64,000 nt of DNA from Hydrogenophaga sp. (GTDB lineage: Bacteria > Pseudomonadota > Gammaproteobacteria > Burkholderiales > Burkholderiaceae_C): the NCBI RefSeq assembly GCF_030651625.1, contig NZ_JAUSCF010000024.1, positions 62,001 through 126,000 on the forward strand, given 5' to 3'. Below, piece after piece: positions 45,402-54,907 of the stretch. Both the position numbers and the translations under genes were made by a program. How positions within the stretch are numbered: the stretch's first letter is position 1; every line of letters begins with the position of its first letter. The notes under the pieces are model-generated. The model was not told the DNA's origin. It saw only the letters and a program-made list of their open reading frames with translations, and made no database searches.

Positions 45402-46583
45402 TTATCCAAGCACCGTCTGAGCGACGATGTTGCGCTGCACTTCGTTGCTGCCGCCGTAGATGGTGGTCTTTCGCATGTTGAAGTAGGTCGAGGCGAGTGG
45501 CGCGTTGGCCACGACGCCGCCAGGGAAGTCGCCTTGCCAGCCGGCCTCCATTGCTTCTTCAATGAAGGGCAGGCTGTAGGGGCCAGCGGCCAGCATCATC
45601 AGTTCGGTGTAGCGCTGCTGGATTTCGCTGCCCTTGATCTTGAGCAGACCGGCGATGTCGAGCGAGTTTTTGCCTGACTTTTCGGCCGAGAGCACGCGCA
45701 GCACCAGCATTTCCAGTGCCACCACGTCCACTTCCAGCAGTGCGATCTGGTCACGGAAGCGCGTGTCGTCCCAGACGCCTTCGGTCTTGGCAATGCGCTT
45801 GAGTCGCTCCAGTTCGCGCTTGGCGCGGTTCACATCCGCAATGTTGGTGCGCTCATGGCTGAGCAGGTGTTTGGCGTAGGTCCAGCCCTTGTTTTCTTCG
45901 CCGATCAGGTTTTCTGCTGGCACTTCCACGTTGTCGAACCACACCTCGTTGACCTCGCACTCGCCGTCGAGCAACTTGATGGGGCGCACCGACACACCAG
46001 GCGACGACATGTCTATCAGCAGGAAGGAAATGCCGGTTTGTGGCTTGCCCTCGGTGCTGGTGCGGACCAGACAGAAGATCCATTCACCGTACTGGCCCAG
46101 CGTGGTCCAAGTCTTCTGGCCGTTGACGATGTATTTGTCACCCTGGCGCTCGGCGCGGCACTTCACGGAAGCAAGGTCGGATCCCGCCCCTGGTTCGCTG
46201 TAGCCCTGGCTCCACCAGACTTCGCCACTGGCGATGCCGGGCAGAAAGCGCTCTTGCTGCTCCTTGTTGCCGAAGGCCATGATGACGGGGGCGACCATCA
46301 CGGGGCCAAAGGGCACCACGCGCGGCGCACCGGCGAGGGCGCATTCTTCTTCGAACAGATGTTTCTGCACCGCGTTCCAGCCCGGGCCGCCAAATTCCTT
46401 GGGCCAACCCCAGCCCAGCCAGCCTTTTTTGCCCAGAATCTTCGCCCAGCCCTGCAAGTCGTCTCGCGTCAGTCGCAGGGCGTTGTGGACCTTCTGTGCG
46501 GTTTCGGCTGGCAGGTTGGCTTTGACCCAGCCGCGGATCTCTTCGCGAAACGCCTGTTCTTCAGGCGTGAATGCCAAATCCAT
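45402..46583 (-). CDS. Acyl-CoA dehydrogenase family protein, pimeloyl-CoA dehydrogenase large subunit-like
   Basis: This is a 393-residue acyl-CoA dehydrogenase. Key segments are LGWGWPKEFGGPGWNAVQ, WWSQGYSEPGAGSDLASVKC (FAD/substrate loop), INGQKTWTTLGQ-like VNGQKTWTTLGQYGEWIFC, and the C-terminal TTIYGGSNEVQRNIVAQTVL, which binds FAD. It would start beta-oxidation of dicarboxyl- or branched acyl-CoAs with the adjacent small-subunit-like protein. AGGAGACATCCC precedes the ATG at 46583; an upstream frame start at 46607 would add eight residues. Confidence 0.88.
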   Translation of the reverse strand: MDLAFTPEEQAFREEIRGWVKANLPAETAQKVHNALRLTRDDLQGWAKILGKKGWLGWGWPKEFGGPGWNAVQKHLFEEECALAGAPRVVPFGPVMVAPVIMAFGNKEQQERFLPGIASGEVWWSQGYSEPGAGSDLASVKCRAERQGDKYIVNGQKTWTTLGQYGEWIFCLVRTSTEGKPQTGISFLLIDMSSPGVSVRPIKLLDGECEVNEVWFDNVEVPAENLIGEENKGWTYAKHLLSHERTNIADVNRAKRELERLKRIAKTEGVWDDTRFRDQIALLEVDVVALEMLVLRVLSAEKSGKNSLDIAGLLKIKGSEIQQRYTELMMLAAGPYSLPFIEEAMEAGWQGDFPGGVVANAPLASTYFNMRKTTIYGGSNEVQRNIVAQTVLG

Positions 46584-46661
46584 GGGATGTCTCCTGGTGG
46601 CCGCCACGTGCTTGTGACGACATATTGAACAACACCCTGCAGTTTGGCACGACCGTTCGTT

Positions 46662-47399
46662 TTATTCCTGTCCGGGCTGCGACAAGCCGAGTTGTTCATG
46701 CAGGTTCTTCATCTGGTCTTGCAAAGTCGCCACGGTGTCTTCCAGCTGAGACAACCTCCGCGTGAGCGCGATCACGTCGTCTTCCGTGGCCGAAGTCCCC
46801 GAGACTGAGAATGGGCCCGGCGCAAGCAGCGCCGCATCCACCGGACCGCAGAGCAGGTGCGCCCACCGCTGTTCCCTGGCGCCCGGCGCTCTGGGCAGTT
46901 TCACGACCAGTGGACCGCCTTTATCTTCACTGCGATCCTGCAGCTCTTCCAGGAACGCGTCAACCGACGCAATGTCCAGAAATTTGTACCACCGTTCGGA
47001 GTTGAGTCGCAGTTCACCCGCTGTTTGTGGCCCCCTCAGCATCAGCATGCCCAGCAGCACGGCTGACTGCTCGGGCACGGCGACCGCGCGCATGAAGTTG
47101 TGTTCAAAGCGGGTGACGCGGCTGCCGCTGCTCTCCAGCACCAGGTGCACAGCGCGCAGTCCGTCCAGCGCCTCCAGCACCTGTGCTTCGGCCAGTTGCA
47201 TCACCGGATCCCGGCTGGATTTCTGGTTGCAGCCCGTGACCAGCGTGTTGAGCGTGAGCGGGTAGCTGTCGGGTACCGTGCGGGCTTTCTCCATCAGTGT
47301 GCCCAAAGTCCGCGCTTCTGCGGCGGACAGCGGCCGTTGCCCAAAGTCGTGTCCCCGTGGGCGGGACGTTGAGTTGAAGGGGGTGAGGTCTGAGGTCAT
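46662..47399 (-). CDS. YceH (DUF480) family protein
   Basis: This 245-residue protein has two winged-helix domains. [20 protein letters not shown] with [20 protein letters not shown] is the family hallmark, followed by [20 protein letters not shown]. The C-terminal ~45 residues form a predicted coiled coil ([20 protein letters not shown]). The function is unknown and DNA binding is likely. The start is the ATG at 47399. It is transcribed divergently from purN with only 14 bp between the two starts, so the promoters must overlap the neighbouring coding sequences. Confidence 0.9.
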   Translation of the reverse strand: MTSDLTPFNSTSRPRGHDFGQRPLSAAEARTLGTLMEKARTVPDSYPLTLNTLVTGCNQKSSRDPVMQLAEAQVLEALDGLRAVHLVLESSGSRVTRFEHNFMRAVAVPEQSAVLLGMLMLRGPQTAGELRLNSERWYKFLDIASVDAFLEELQDRSEDKGGPLVVKLPRAPGAREQRWAHLLCGPVDAALLAPGPFSVSGTSATEDDVIALTRRLSQLEDTVATLQDQMKNLHEQLGLSQPGQE

Positions 47400-47413
47400 T
47401 ACACTTCCCGGCC

Positions 47414-48028
47414 ATGTCTGGCGTGAACAAAAACATCGTGATTCTGATCTCTGGCGGCGGCTCCAACATGGCAGCCATCGTCCAGGCGTCGCGTGAAAGG
47501 CAATGGGCGGCACGGTTTGGCGCGAGGGTGGCGGCGGTGGTCAGCAACAGGGCCACGGCCCAGGGACTGGAGTGGGCAGCCAGCGAAGGCATTCCGTCGG
47601 CCGTGGTGGATCACCGGCAGTTTGTGCAGCGTGAAGCCTTCGACCATGCCCTGATGGCCGAAATTGACGCCTACAGCCCCGTCTTGGTCGTACTCGCAGG
47701 CTTCATGCGCATTCTGACGCCAGGATTCGTTCAGCACTACGAAAACCGGCTGGTCAACATTCACCCGAGCCTGTTGCCGGCATTCACCGGATTGAACACC
47801 CACCAGCGCGCCATCGACATGGGCTGCCGTTTTGCCGGTGCCACCGTGCACCGCGTCACCAGCGAACTGGATCACGGCGCGATCCTCGATCAGGCCGTGG
47901 TGCCCGTGCTGCCGGGCGACACGGCAGAGGCGCTGGCCGCGCGGGTGCTGACGCAGGAACACATCATCTACCCGCGAGCGGTGGAGCGGCTGCTAGTGTG
48001 CTGTCCCGCAAATAGTTGCATGAAATGA
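47414..48028 (+). CDS. purN: Phosphoribosylglycinamide formyltransferase, C-terminus altered by an element
   Basis: This 204-residue folate-dependent GAR transformylase acts in purine synthesis. [18 protein letters not shown] binds the ribosyl-phosphate substrate. The catalytic residues are Asn116 and His118 ([10 protein letters not shown]) and Asp153 (SELDHGAIL). From residue 194 the coding sequence belongs to the 168-bp element at 47993-48160: the last residues [10 protein letters not shown] and the stop codon come from its terminal repeat. Removing the element gives a protein ending ERLLVA, so the catalytic core is untouched and activity is expected. Confidence 0.95.
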   Translation: MSGVNKNIVILISGGGSNMAAIVQASRERQWAARFGARVAAVVSNRATAQGLEWAASEGIPSAVVDHRQFVQREAFDHALMAEIDAYSPVLVVLAGFMRILTPGFVQHYENRLVNIHPSLLPAFTGLNTHQRAIDMGCRFAGATVHRVTSELDHGAILDQAVVPVLPGDTAEALAARVLTQEHIIYPRAVERLLVCCPANSCMK

Positions 48029-48160
48029 AGCCGATGAATTCGCGCCCAGGGCAAGGCGCAAACCGCAGCGATAGCCTGTGCTATCGCGAGGATTTGCAAC
48101 GCAGCCATGGGTGTGAAGGCACAGTTTCATATGCAAGTTATTTGCGGGACAGGACACTAG
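47993..48160. mobile_element. 168-bp MITE-like element inserted in the 3' end of purN
   Basis: The left end CTAGTGTGCTGTCCCGCAAA and right end (reverse complement) CTAGTGTCCTGTCCCGCAAA continue as an imperfect inverted repeat of about 35 bp to TTGCATGAAA/TTGCATATGAAA. The inside has no coding capacity but includes a second dyad, GCGATAGCCTGTGCTATCGC. Ends bounded by CTAG are compatible with a TA, TAG or CTAG target duplication. This is a non-autonomous element; no matching transposase is in the window. Confidence 0.78.
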
Positions 48161-48164
48161 TGGC

Positions 48165-48229
48165 ATAGGGTCTGCTCACACTGTTTCCAGTCCATTCTCA
48201 CTTGGAAAAACAGTGTGAACAGACCCTAA
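48165..48229. repeat. Large inverted repeat between the convergent purN and prfC genes
   Basis: TAGGGTCTGCTCACACTGTT followed by TCCAG faces CTTGGAAAAACAGTGTGAAC followed by AGACCCTAA, giving a near-perfect hairpin with arms of about 25 bp. It starts five bases after the MITE-like element and ends at the base before the prfC stop. It may terminate both convergent transcripts. One arm is repeated at 20816-20845. Confidence 0.75.
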
Positions 48230-49849
48230 TCAGACGCCCTTTGCGAACACCAGACCCGCGTGTTCCCGCATGGCGTGGAACCTGATCTTGGGCCAGTTCG
48301 CCTCCACCGCACGCAGCGTGGCGGCATGGTCCACCAGCAGGGTCGGGGCGTCCACCGCGTCCAGCGCCACGCGGTGGCTGTTGGCATCGATGAACTTCTT
48401 GAGTTCGATTTCGCCGCCGTCTTCCGGTGCGCAGGTCACCCAGCGGGCCACCTGGTAAGGGCTGCCCATGATTCTGGCCTTCACGCCGTATTCGTGCTCC
48501 AGCCGGTGCGCCACCACTTCAAACTGCAACTGCCCTACGGCGCCCAGCAGCAGCACCGAGCCCGCGACCGGGCGGAACACCTGAATGGCTCCTTCTTCAC
48601 CCAACTGGGTCAGACCGGCGCGCAACTGCTTGGTCCGAAGGGGGTCGGCCACTTCCACGCTGCGGATGATTTCCGGGGCGAAGAAGGGCAGGCCCGTGAA
48701 CTGCAGGTTCTCACCTTCGGTGAGGGTGTCACCAAGCTGCAGCACGCCATGGTTGGGGATGCCGATGATGTCGCCGGCAAAGGCCTCGTCCAGCAGCTCG
48801 CGTCGCTGAGAGAGAAAGCTCACGACGGTGTTCGGCCGCAGATCCTTCCCGCTGCGCACCACTTTGAGTTTCATGCCGCGCACAAAATGGCCGCTGGCCA
48901 GCCGCACGAAGGCGATGCGGTCGCGGTGTGCCGGGTCCATGTTGGCCTGGATCTTGAACACCACGCCGGTGAACTTTGGTTCTTCCGGCTTGACCACGCG
49001 CTGCAGGGCAGGGCGCTCGCCAGGTGGAGGCGCCAGATCCACCAATGCATCGAGCACTTCGCGAACGCCGAAGTTGTTGACCGCCGAACCAAACAGCATG
49101 GGCGTTTGTTTTCCGGCCAGAAAATCGGCTTCGTCGAACGCGGGCGACGCACCCGCCACCAGCTCCAGTTCTTCGCGCGCCTGCTCAAACTCTGAGCCAA
49201 ATCGCTCGCGGCTCTGCGGGTTGTCCAGGCCTGGCATGACTTCTTCGTCGCCACCCCGGCGATCTTCGCCGGCGGCGAACACGCGCATCTGGTCGGCGCG
49301 GCGGTCGTAAACGCCCCGGAAGGTCTTGCCCATGCCCACGGGCCAGGTGAAGGGCACCACCGTCATGCCGAGTTCGCGCTCGATCTCGTCCATCAGATCC
49401 AGTGGGGCCTGCACCTCGCGGTCCATCTTGTTCACGAAGGTCAGGATGGGTGTGTTGCGCGCCCGGCAGACCTGCAGCAGGCGCCGCGTCTGCGGTTCCA
49501 CACCATTGCCCGCGTCGATCACCATCAATGCCGCGTCCACGGCGGTGAGCACCCGGTAGGTGTCTTCAGAGAAGTCCTGGTGGCCGGGTGTGTCGAGCAG
49601 GTTGATCACGCAGTCGCGGTATTCCATCTGCATCACCGACGAAGCCACCGAAATGCCGCGCTGCTTCTCGATCTCCATCCAGTCGGACGTGGCGTGGCGC
49701 GCAGCCTTGCGCGCCTTGACCGAGCCAGCGATGTTGATGGCGCCCGAGAACAGCAGCAGTTTCTCGGTGAGCGTGGTTTTACCCGCGTCGGGGTGGGAAA
49801 TGATGGCGAACGTGCGGCGACGCTTCACCTGGGTGGAAATATCGGACAT
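48230..49849 (-). CDS. prfC: Peptide chain release factor 3
   Basis: This 539-residue translational GTPase recycles RF1/RF2 after termination. The G1 motif is ISHPDAGKTTLTEKL, the G2 region follows GISVASSVMQMEY, G3 is LLDTPGHQDFSEDTYR and G4 is FVNKMDR. The C-terminal domains II and III have RF3-type sequences (for example GVLQLGDTLTEGENLQFTGL). Length matches the family. It converges on purN across the inverted repeat. Confidence 0.97.
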   Translation of the reverse strand: MSDISTQVKRRRTFAIISHPDAGKTTLTEKLLLFSGAINIAGSVKARKAARHATSDWMEIEKQRGISVASSVMQMEYRDCVINLLDTPGHQDFSEDTYRVLTAVDAALMVIDAGNGVEPQTRRLLQVCRARNTPILTFVNKMDREVQAPLDLMDEIERELGMTVVPFTWPVGMGKTFRGVYDRRADQMRVFAAGEDRRGGDEEVMPGLDNPQSRERFGSEFEQAREELELVAGASPAFDEADFLAGKQTPMLFGSAVNNFGVREVLDALVDLAPPPGERPALQRVVKPEEPKFTGVVFKIQANMDPAHRDRIAFVRLASGHFVRGMKLKVVRSGKDLRPNTVVSFLSQRRELLDEAFAGDIIGIPNHGVLQLGDTLTEGENLQFTGLPFFAPEIIRSVEVADPLRTKQLRAGLTQLGEEGAIQVFRPVAGSVLLLGAVGQLQFEVVAHRLEHEYGVKARIMGSPYQVARWVTCAPEDGGEIELKKFIDANSHRVALDAVDAPTLLVDHAATLRAVEANWPKIRFHAMREHAGLVFAKGV

Positions 49850-49871
49850 AGCCCTCCATTATCCCGCGCCA

Positions 49872-49899
49872 TCCCAAATCCCAAATCCCAAATCCCAAA
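49872..49899. repeat. (TCCCAAA)x4 tandem heptamer repeat
   Basis: Four perfect copies of a 7-bp unit lie 23 bp upstream of the prfC start (which is on the minus strand), in its leader or promoter region. A (CTCAAGG)x3 heptamer array lies at 53012-53032. Such arrays can vary in number by slippage. Confidence 0.8.
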
Positions 49900-49935
49900 T
49901 GCCAAGCCAGCCACCGGAGCGCGTAACTGGTCCAG

Positions 49936-50037
49936 CACACGCCGAAGCACGGCTTTGCCGGGCCAAGGGCGTGGTCCCCCTGGGGGGGAAGACGCGAAGC
50001 GGCGCAGGCGGGCGGGTGACCACGGCGCAGGGGGGCG
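49936..50037 (-). repeat. C-run/GC-hairpin repeat, copy 7 (between divergent prfC and rsmB-like genes)
   Basis: It contains a GCACGGCTTTGCCGGGCC hairpin, a GGTCCCCCTGGGGGGGAAG hairpin, GACGCGAAGCGGCGC and a final G-run. This is the only copy not placed next to a stop codon. Confidence 0.6.
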
Positions 50038-50047
50038 ACAATACCTT

Positions 50048-51316
50048 ATGCACCCCAAAGCCTTGATAGAAGAGTCCGCGAACCTGATTGAACAGGTTTT
50101 CAAGTTCGAACACCCCGCCGACGCTGTGGTTTCCCGTTATTTTCGAGAGCACCGGTCGCTGGGCCCACGCGAGCGAGCCACGCTTTCCGATACGGTGTTC
50201 AACATCCTGCGCGAGCGCCTCAGGCTTGAATGGCTGGCGCGCTCGGGCAGCGGGTCCAAGTGGCGCCGGCTGGCGATACTGGCTTTCCCAGGCGACCGGG
50301 ATTTCCTCAAGAGTGCGCTCACCGATGCTGAAAAAAATTGGCTGGATGCCTGCCTGGCGGTGACCGATGCCGACCTGCTGGCGCCTCATCGCCACAACCT
50401 GCCCGATTGGCTGGCGGTGGCGCTGCGCGCGCAGGTGGGTGCCGAATTCGACGAACTGGCGCAGAGTCTGAACCGGCCAGCGCCCTTGGACTTGCGTGTC
50501 AATGTCCTGAAAAAGAAGCGCGAGGCCGTGCTGAGCGAACTGGTTCAGGCGGGCCTGGTGTGCGAGCCCACGCCGTATTCGCCTCTGGGAATCCGCCTTC
50601 GGGGCAAGCCGTCCCTCAGCAAGGTACCGGCCTTTGTCCAGGGTGACGTGGAGGTTCAGGACGAAGGCTCGCAGTTGCTGGCGTTGTTGCTGGATGCCAA
50701 GCGCGGTGAAATGGTGGTCGATTTTTGTGCGGGTGCCGGTGGCAAGACACTGGCGATCGGCGCGGCCATGCGCAACAGCGGCCGCCTGTATGCCATGGAC
50801 ACTTCTGGCCACCGGCTCGATGCGCTCAAACCCCGCCTGGCCCGCAGCGGACTCTCGAATGTGCACCCGCTCGCCATCGCACACGAGCGGGACGACCGCA
50901 TCAAGCGACTGGCCGGCAAGATCGACCGCGTGCTGGTGGACGCGCCGTGCTCCGGTCTGGGCACATTGCGCCGCAACCCCGATCTGAAATGGCGGCAGAC
51001 CCCTGAAACTGTTGCCGCGCAAGCTCAGTTGCAGACGGCCATTCTGAAAAGTGCCGCCCGCTTGCTCAAGCCAGGCGGTCGCCTGGTGTACGCCACCTGC
51101 AGTCTGCTTCAGGCTGAAAACGAAGACGTTTGCGAAGCGTTTGGCCAATCCCACGCCAACTTTGACCCTGTGCCTGTGGCCGGTTTGCTGGAAACTTTGC
51201 ACGTGCCTGGTGCCGAATCGCTTTGCGCAGGTGAGCAGCGCCAGTGGTTGCGCTTGTGGCCCCATCGGCAGGGAACGGACGGCTTCTTCGCTGCCGTCTG
51301 GCAGAAAAAAGCTTGA
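50048..51316 (+). CDS. RsmB/NOP family RNA (cytosine-C5) methyltransferase
   Basis: This 422-residue S-adenosylmethionine-dependent methyltransferase has the SAM-binding motif VVDFCAGAGGKTLAIGA. Motif IV, VLVDAPCSGLGTLRRNPDLK, holds the catalytic proline-cysteine (PCS), and motif VI, LVYATCSLLQAENE, holds the second Cys used in catalysis. An N-terminal region resembling the NusB-like/RNA-binding part of RsmB precedes these. It probably modifies 16S rRNA or another RNA. The ATG at 50048 fits the family start; upstream sequence is repeat DNA. Confidence 0.88.
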   Translation: MHPKALIEESANLIEQVFKFEHPADAVVSRYFREHRSLGPRERATLSDTVFNILRERLRLEWLARSGSGSKWRRLAILAFPGDRDFLKSALTDAEKNWLDACLAVTDADLLAPHRHNLPDWLAVALRAQVGAEFDELAQSLNRPAPLDLRVNVLKKKREAVLSELVQAGLVCEPTPYSPLGIRLRGKPSLSKVPAFVQGDVEVQDEGSQLLALLLDAKRGEMVVDFCAGAGGKTLAIGAAMRNSGRLYAMDTSGHRLDALKPRLARSGLSNVHPLAIAHERDDRIKRLAGKIDRVLVDAPCSGLGTLRRNPDLKWRQTPETVAAQAQLQTAILKSAARLLKPGGRLVYATCSLLQAENEDVCEAFGQSHANFDPVPVAGLLETLHVPGAESLCAGEQRQWLRLWPHRQGTDGFFAAVWQKKA

Positions 51317-51324
51317 AAACCGGT

Positions 51325-51397
51325 CAAAACACCTGATCTGCATCAGTAGTTCCCACATCTGGCCCCGCTTTCGGTCCCATCTGCAGTTGGTGTTTTG
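51325..51397. repeat. Inverted repeat upstream of the desaturase gene
   Basis: CAAAACACC (51325-51333) and GGTGTTTTG (51389-51397) form a perfect 9-bp inverted pair with a 55-bp loop that contains CTGATCTGCATCAG-like inner symmetry. It sits between the methyltransferase stop and the desaturase start, so either a terminator-like structure or a leader element is possible. Confidence 0.4.
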
Positions 51398-51493
51398 CGG
51401 CGGGCCTCGTAAAATCAGGAGATATCAAGCCCATTCAGTCGGGCGGGTGAACTGATGCCTCTCGCCATCGTTGGGCGACTCTCAAGGATTTCA

Positions 51494-52717
51494 ATGAATG
51501 CATTCGATACCGCGATCCCTGCCCTGTGGACCGGTTTGATCCAGTTTCTGGACCAGGGCCTGACCGGCGCGAGCTGGTGGCAGGCCATTCTGGTGGCGCT
51601 CCTTCTGGCGCACGTGACCATCGCCAGCGTCACGATCTACCTGCACCGCCATTCGGCGCACCGTTCACTGGATCTGCATCCCATTGCTTCGCATTTTTTC
51701 CGGTTCTGGCTCTGGCTGACCACCGGCATGGTCACCAAGGAGTGGACGGCTATTCACCGCAAGCACCACGCCAAGTGCGAGCACGAGGGGGATCCGCACA
51801 GCCCGGTGGTGTTCGGCATCAAGAAAGTGTTCTTCGAGGGCAGCGAGCTGTACCGCAGCGAAGCCAAGAACCAGGAAACCCTGGAGCGTTACGGCCACAA
51901 CACACCTGACGACTGGATCGAGCGCCATCTGTATACCGGTCGATCCAAGTTGGGTGTCAGCCTCATGCTGATCATCAACGTCATGCTTTTCGGCGCGATC
52001 GGCCTGACGGTCTGGGCCATCCAGATGATCTGGATTCCCATCACGGCGGCCGGCATCATCAACGGCATTGGCCACTGGTGGGGTTACCGCAACTTCGAGG
52101 CGGCCGATGCCAGCACCAATGTGTCTCCGTGGGGCATCCTGATCGGTGGGGAAGAACTGCATAACAACCACCATACCTACCCGACATCTGCCAAGTTGTC
52201 GGTGAAGCCTTATGAATTCGACATCGGCTGGATGTACATCACCATCCTGAAGTCGGTGGGGCTGGCCACCGTCAAGAAGCTGCCGCCCAAGATGTCATTT
52301 GGCGACGTGAAGCCGGTGGCAGACGAGAAGACGCTGGAGGCCATCATTGCCAACCGCTACGAAGTGATGGCCGGCTATGCGCGTGAAATGCGGGCAGCAT
52401 GCAAGAGAGAAATTGCTGCGCTGCAATCCCGCCGTGGCGATGCGTCGGCACTTCAGGTGGCCGGTCGTTGGTTGCACCGGGACGAGGACAAGGTGCCTGC
52501 TGCGGTAAGACCGCAGCTGGCGCAGGCCCGCGCCGAGCACCCGGTGCTCGACAAGATGATCACCATGCGTGAGGAGCTTCGCGCCTTGTGGTCCAGCACA
52601 AATGCCACGCGCGAACAACTGGCTGCTGACTTGCAAGCCTGGTGTCGCCGGGCGGAAGAGAGCGGCATTGTCGCTCTGCGCGATTTCTCCATTCAGCTCC
52701 GCTCCGCGCGGGTCTGA
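51494..52717 (+). CDS. Fatty acid desaturase (membrane di-iron, delta-9 type)
   Basis: This 407-residue inner-membrane desaturase introduces a double bond into acyl chains. The three histidine boxes are HRHSAHR (51-57), HRKHH (88-92) and HNNHH in EELHNNHHTYPTS. Paired hydrophobic segments are present (for example GMVTK between boxes one and two, and LMLIINVMLFGAIGLTVWAI). The C-terminal ~130 residues are a soluble extension with predicted helices not needed for catalysis. The ATG at 51494 has AAGGA upstream. A strong terminator follows at 52749. Confidence 0.93.
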   Translation: MNAFDTAIPALWTGLIQFLDQGLTGASWWQAILVALLLAHVTIASVTIYLHRHSAHRSLDLHPIASHFFRFWLWLTTGMVTKEWTAIHRKHHAKCEHEGDPHSPVVFGIKKVFFEGSELYRSEAKNQETLERYGHNTPDDWIERHLYTGRSKLGVSLMLIINVMLFGAIGLTVWAIQMIWIPITAAGIINGIGHWWGYRNFEAADASTNVSPWGILIGGEELHNNHHTYPTSAKLSVKPYEFDIGWMYITILKSVGLATVKKLPPKMSFGDVKPVADEKTLEAIIANRYEVMAGYAREMRAACKREIAALQSRRGDASALQVAGRWLHRDEDKVPAAVRPQLAQARAEHPVLDKMITMREELRALWSSTNATREQLAADLQAWCRRAEESGIVALRDFSIQLRSARV

Positions 52718-52748
52718 GTTGATGAGCAGGCGTGGCGGCCTGCCAACC

Positions 52749-52778
52749 AAAAAACCACCTTGCGAGGTGGTTTTTTTT
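52749..52778 (+). terminator. Intrinsic terminator after the desaturase gene
   Basis: AAAAAACCACCT and AGGTGGTTTTTTTT flank TGCG. The long T-run points to plus-strand termination, 31 bp after the desaturase stop. Confidence 0.9.
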
Positions 52779-53034
52779 CGCCATTCGCTTTGAAAGGTCT
52801 TCGGGCGCAACGAGCATGTACTGGTGGGCATGCCTCTTGTGGCCAGCGTTCCATGACCATGGCGAGACAGCACAGTGGTTGCATGCGATGCACGTCCGCT
52901 CCGAAGGCGCTCAGACCCGCAGTGCGTAGCACGGAGGGTGGGTCCAGTGAGCGCGACGCAGGTGACCATTTGCGCCCCGATTTTGACGACCCGACGCCAT
53001 GACCGCCTATCCTCAAGGCTCAAGGCTCAAGGCG
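52779..53034. other. Non-coding interval with a (CTCAAGG)x3 array
   Basis: About 255 bp between two terminators. No gene with a plausible start and codon pattern was found on either strand. The only structure seen is three tandem CTCAAGG units at 53012-53032. Confidence 0.5.
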
Positions 53035-53066
53035 AAAAAAAGCCGCTGTGAAGACAGCGGCTTTTT
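53035..53066. terminator. Terminator after rpmG
   Basis: AAAAAGCCGCTGT and ACAGCGGCTTTTT flank GAAG. It sits just downstream of the minus-strand rpmG stop and has A/T runs on both sides, so it can act in both directions. Confidence 0.9.
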
Positions 53067-53089
53067 CCGTCAGGAGATCCTGTGCCGAA

Positions 53090-53260
53090 TCACTTCAGCT
53101 TGATTTCCTTGTAGTCCACGTGCTTGCGTGCCTTGGGATCAAACTTCTTGATCAGCATCTTCTCGGGCGTGGTCTTCTTGTTTTTGGTGGTGGTGTAGAA
53201 GTGACCGGTACCCGCAGTGGATTCCAGCTTGATCTTTTCGCGTCCGCCTTTGGTTGCCAT
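53090..53260 (-). CDS. rpmG: 50S ribosomal protein L33
   Basis: This 56-residue ribosomal protein begins [20 protein letters not shown], continues [15 protein letters not shown] and ends [10 protein letters not shown]. It lacks the CxxC zinc pairs of the other L33 type. AAGGAGCAC precedes the ATG. It lies 12 bp downstream of rpmB, the conserved rpmB-rpmG pair, and is closed by the terminator at 53035. Confidence 0.96.
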   Translation of the reverse strand: MATKGGREKIKLESTAGTGHFYTTTKNKKTTPEKMLIKKFDPKARKHVDYKEIKLK

Positions 53261-53272
53261 GGTGTGTGCTCC

Positions 53273-53506
53273 TTAAGCCTGGCCGCGTGCGCGCAGGTCT
53301 GCGAGCACGGCATCAATGCCGTTTTTGTCGATCAGTCGCAGGGCGGCACCGGAGACGCGCAGACGCACCCAACGGTTTTCGCTCTCGACCCAGAAACGAC
53401 GGTATTGCAGGTTCGGCAGGAACCGGCGCTTGGTTTTGTTGTTGGCGTGGGAAACGTTGTTTCCGACCATGGGCTTCTTGCCCGTTACGTCGCAGACGCG
53501 TGCCAT
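53273..53506 (-). CDS. rpmB: 50S ribosomal protein L28
   Basis: This 77-residue ribosomal protein has [20 protein letters not shown] and [20 protein letters not shown], characteristic of bacterial L28, ending [13 protein letters not shown] lies eight bases before the ATG. It is the first gene of the rpmB-rpmG operon, with a good sigma-70 promoter at 53636-53664. Confidence 0.97.
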   Translation of the reverse strand: MARVCDVTGKKPMVGNNVSHANNKTKRRFLPNLQYRRFWVESENRWVRLRVSGAALRLIDKNGIDAVLADLRARGQA

Positions 53507-53635
53507 GAGGACACTCCGATATTGTCAAACGGCCGCCACCCGAGCGATGGGGGCCTCACCTCGCCAGAAAAAGGGTGGCGGTAACCCGAATTTGCAACGC
53601 ACAGCCCAATGGGCCAAATCGCAGCAAAGCCGCAC

Positions 53636-53664
53636 ATTATAGCCCGATGCGACAGATGTGGCTA
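53636..53664 (-). promoter_or_regulatory. Sigma-70 promoter of rpmB-rpmG
   Basis: On the minus strand a perfect TATAAT (53641-53636) is preceded by TAGCCA (53664-53659) with a 17-bp spacer. TAGCCA matches the TTGACA consensus at four of six positions. It lies about 130 bp before the rpmB start, which leaves a fairly long leader. Confidence 0.72.
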
Positions 53665-53718
53665 CCGCCAGTCGGCCCGCAGCAGCCAGGTCTCCGAAGC
53701 ATGGTGACTCATTCAAGG

Positions 53719-53817
53719 GGCACCGCGGAACGGGCTTCGCCCGGCCGCAGGTGCCGCCCCCCTCCCAAGCCGAAGGCGCCAGAGGAGGGGGGACGCGCGC
53801 AGCGCGGCGGGGGGAGG
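53719..53817 (-). repeat. C-run/GC-hairpin repeat, copy 8 (directly after the trxB stop)
   Basis: On the minus strand it starts at the base after the trxB stop with CCTCCCCCCGCCGCGCTGCG. An enlarged C-run/G-run hairpin around CTTCGGCTTGG follows, then GGCCGGGCGAAGCCCGTTCC. It has the standard orientation. Confidence 0.78.
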
Positions 53818-54795
<978 letters not shown>

Positions 54796-54907
54796 TTAGA
54801 GTATGGGGGGATTGCTGTCGATAGAGCGCCGTCGCCTGGTTGCGATGGCAGTGGCTGGATTGTATGAAAGTGCGCTTTTCGCGCCATTCGCAACAAGGAA
54901 TACACGC

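Noticed and set aside
48165..48229. Reading the hairpin as the end of a larger insertion sequence
   Set aside because: No transposase remnant or matching terminal repeat was found beyond the separate 168-bp element.
49872..49899. Possible CRISPR-like repeats
   Set aside because: The units are 7 bp with no spacers and no cas genes are present.
52295..53023. Minus-strand open frame over the desaturase end and the terminators
   Set aside because: It crosses a strong terminator and antisense desaturase sequence; no family features.
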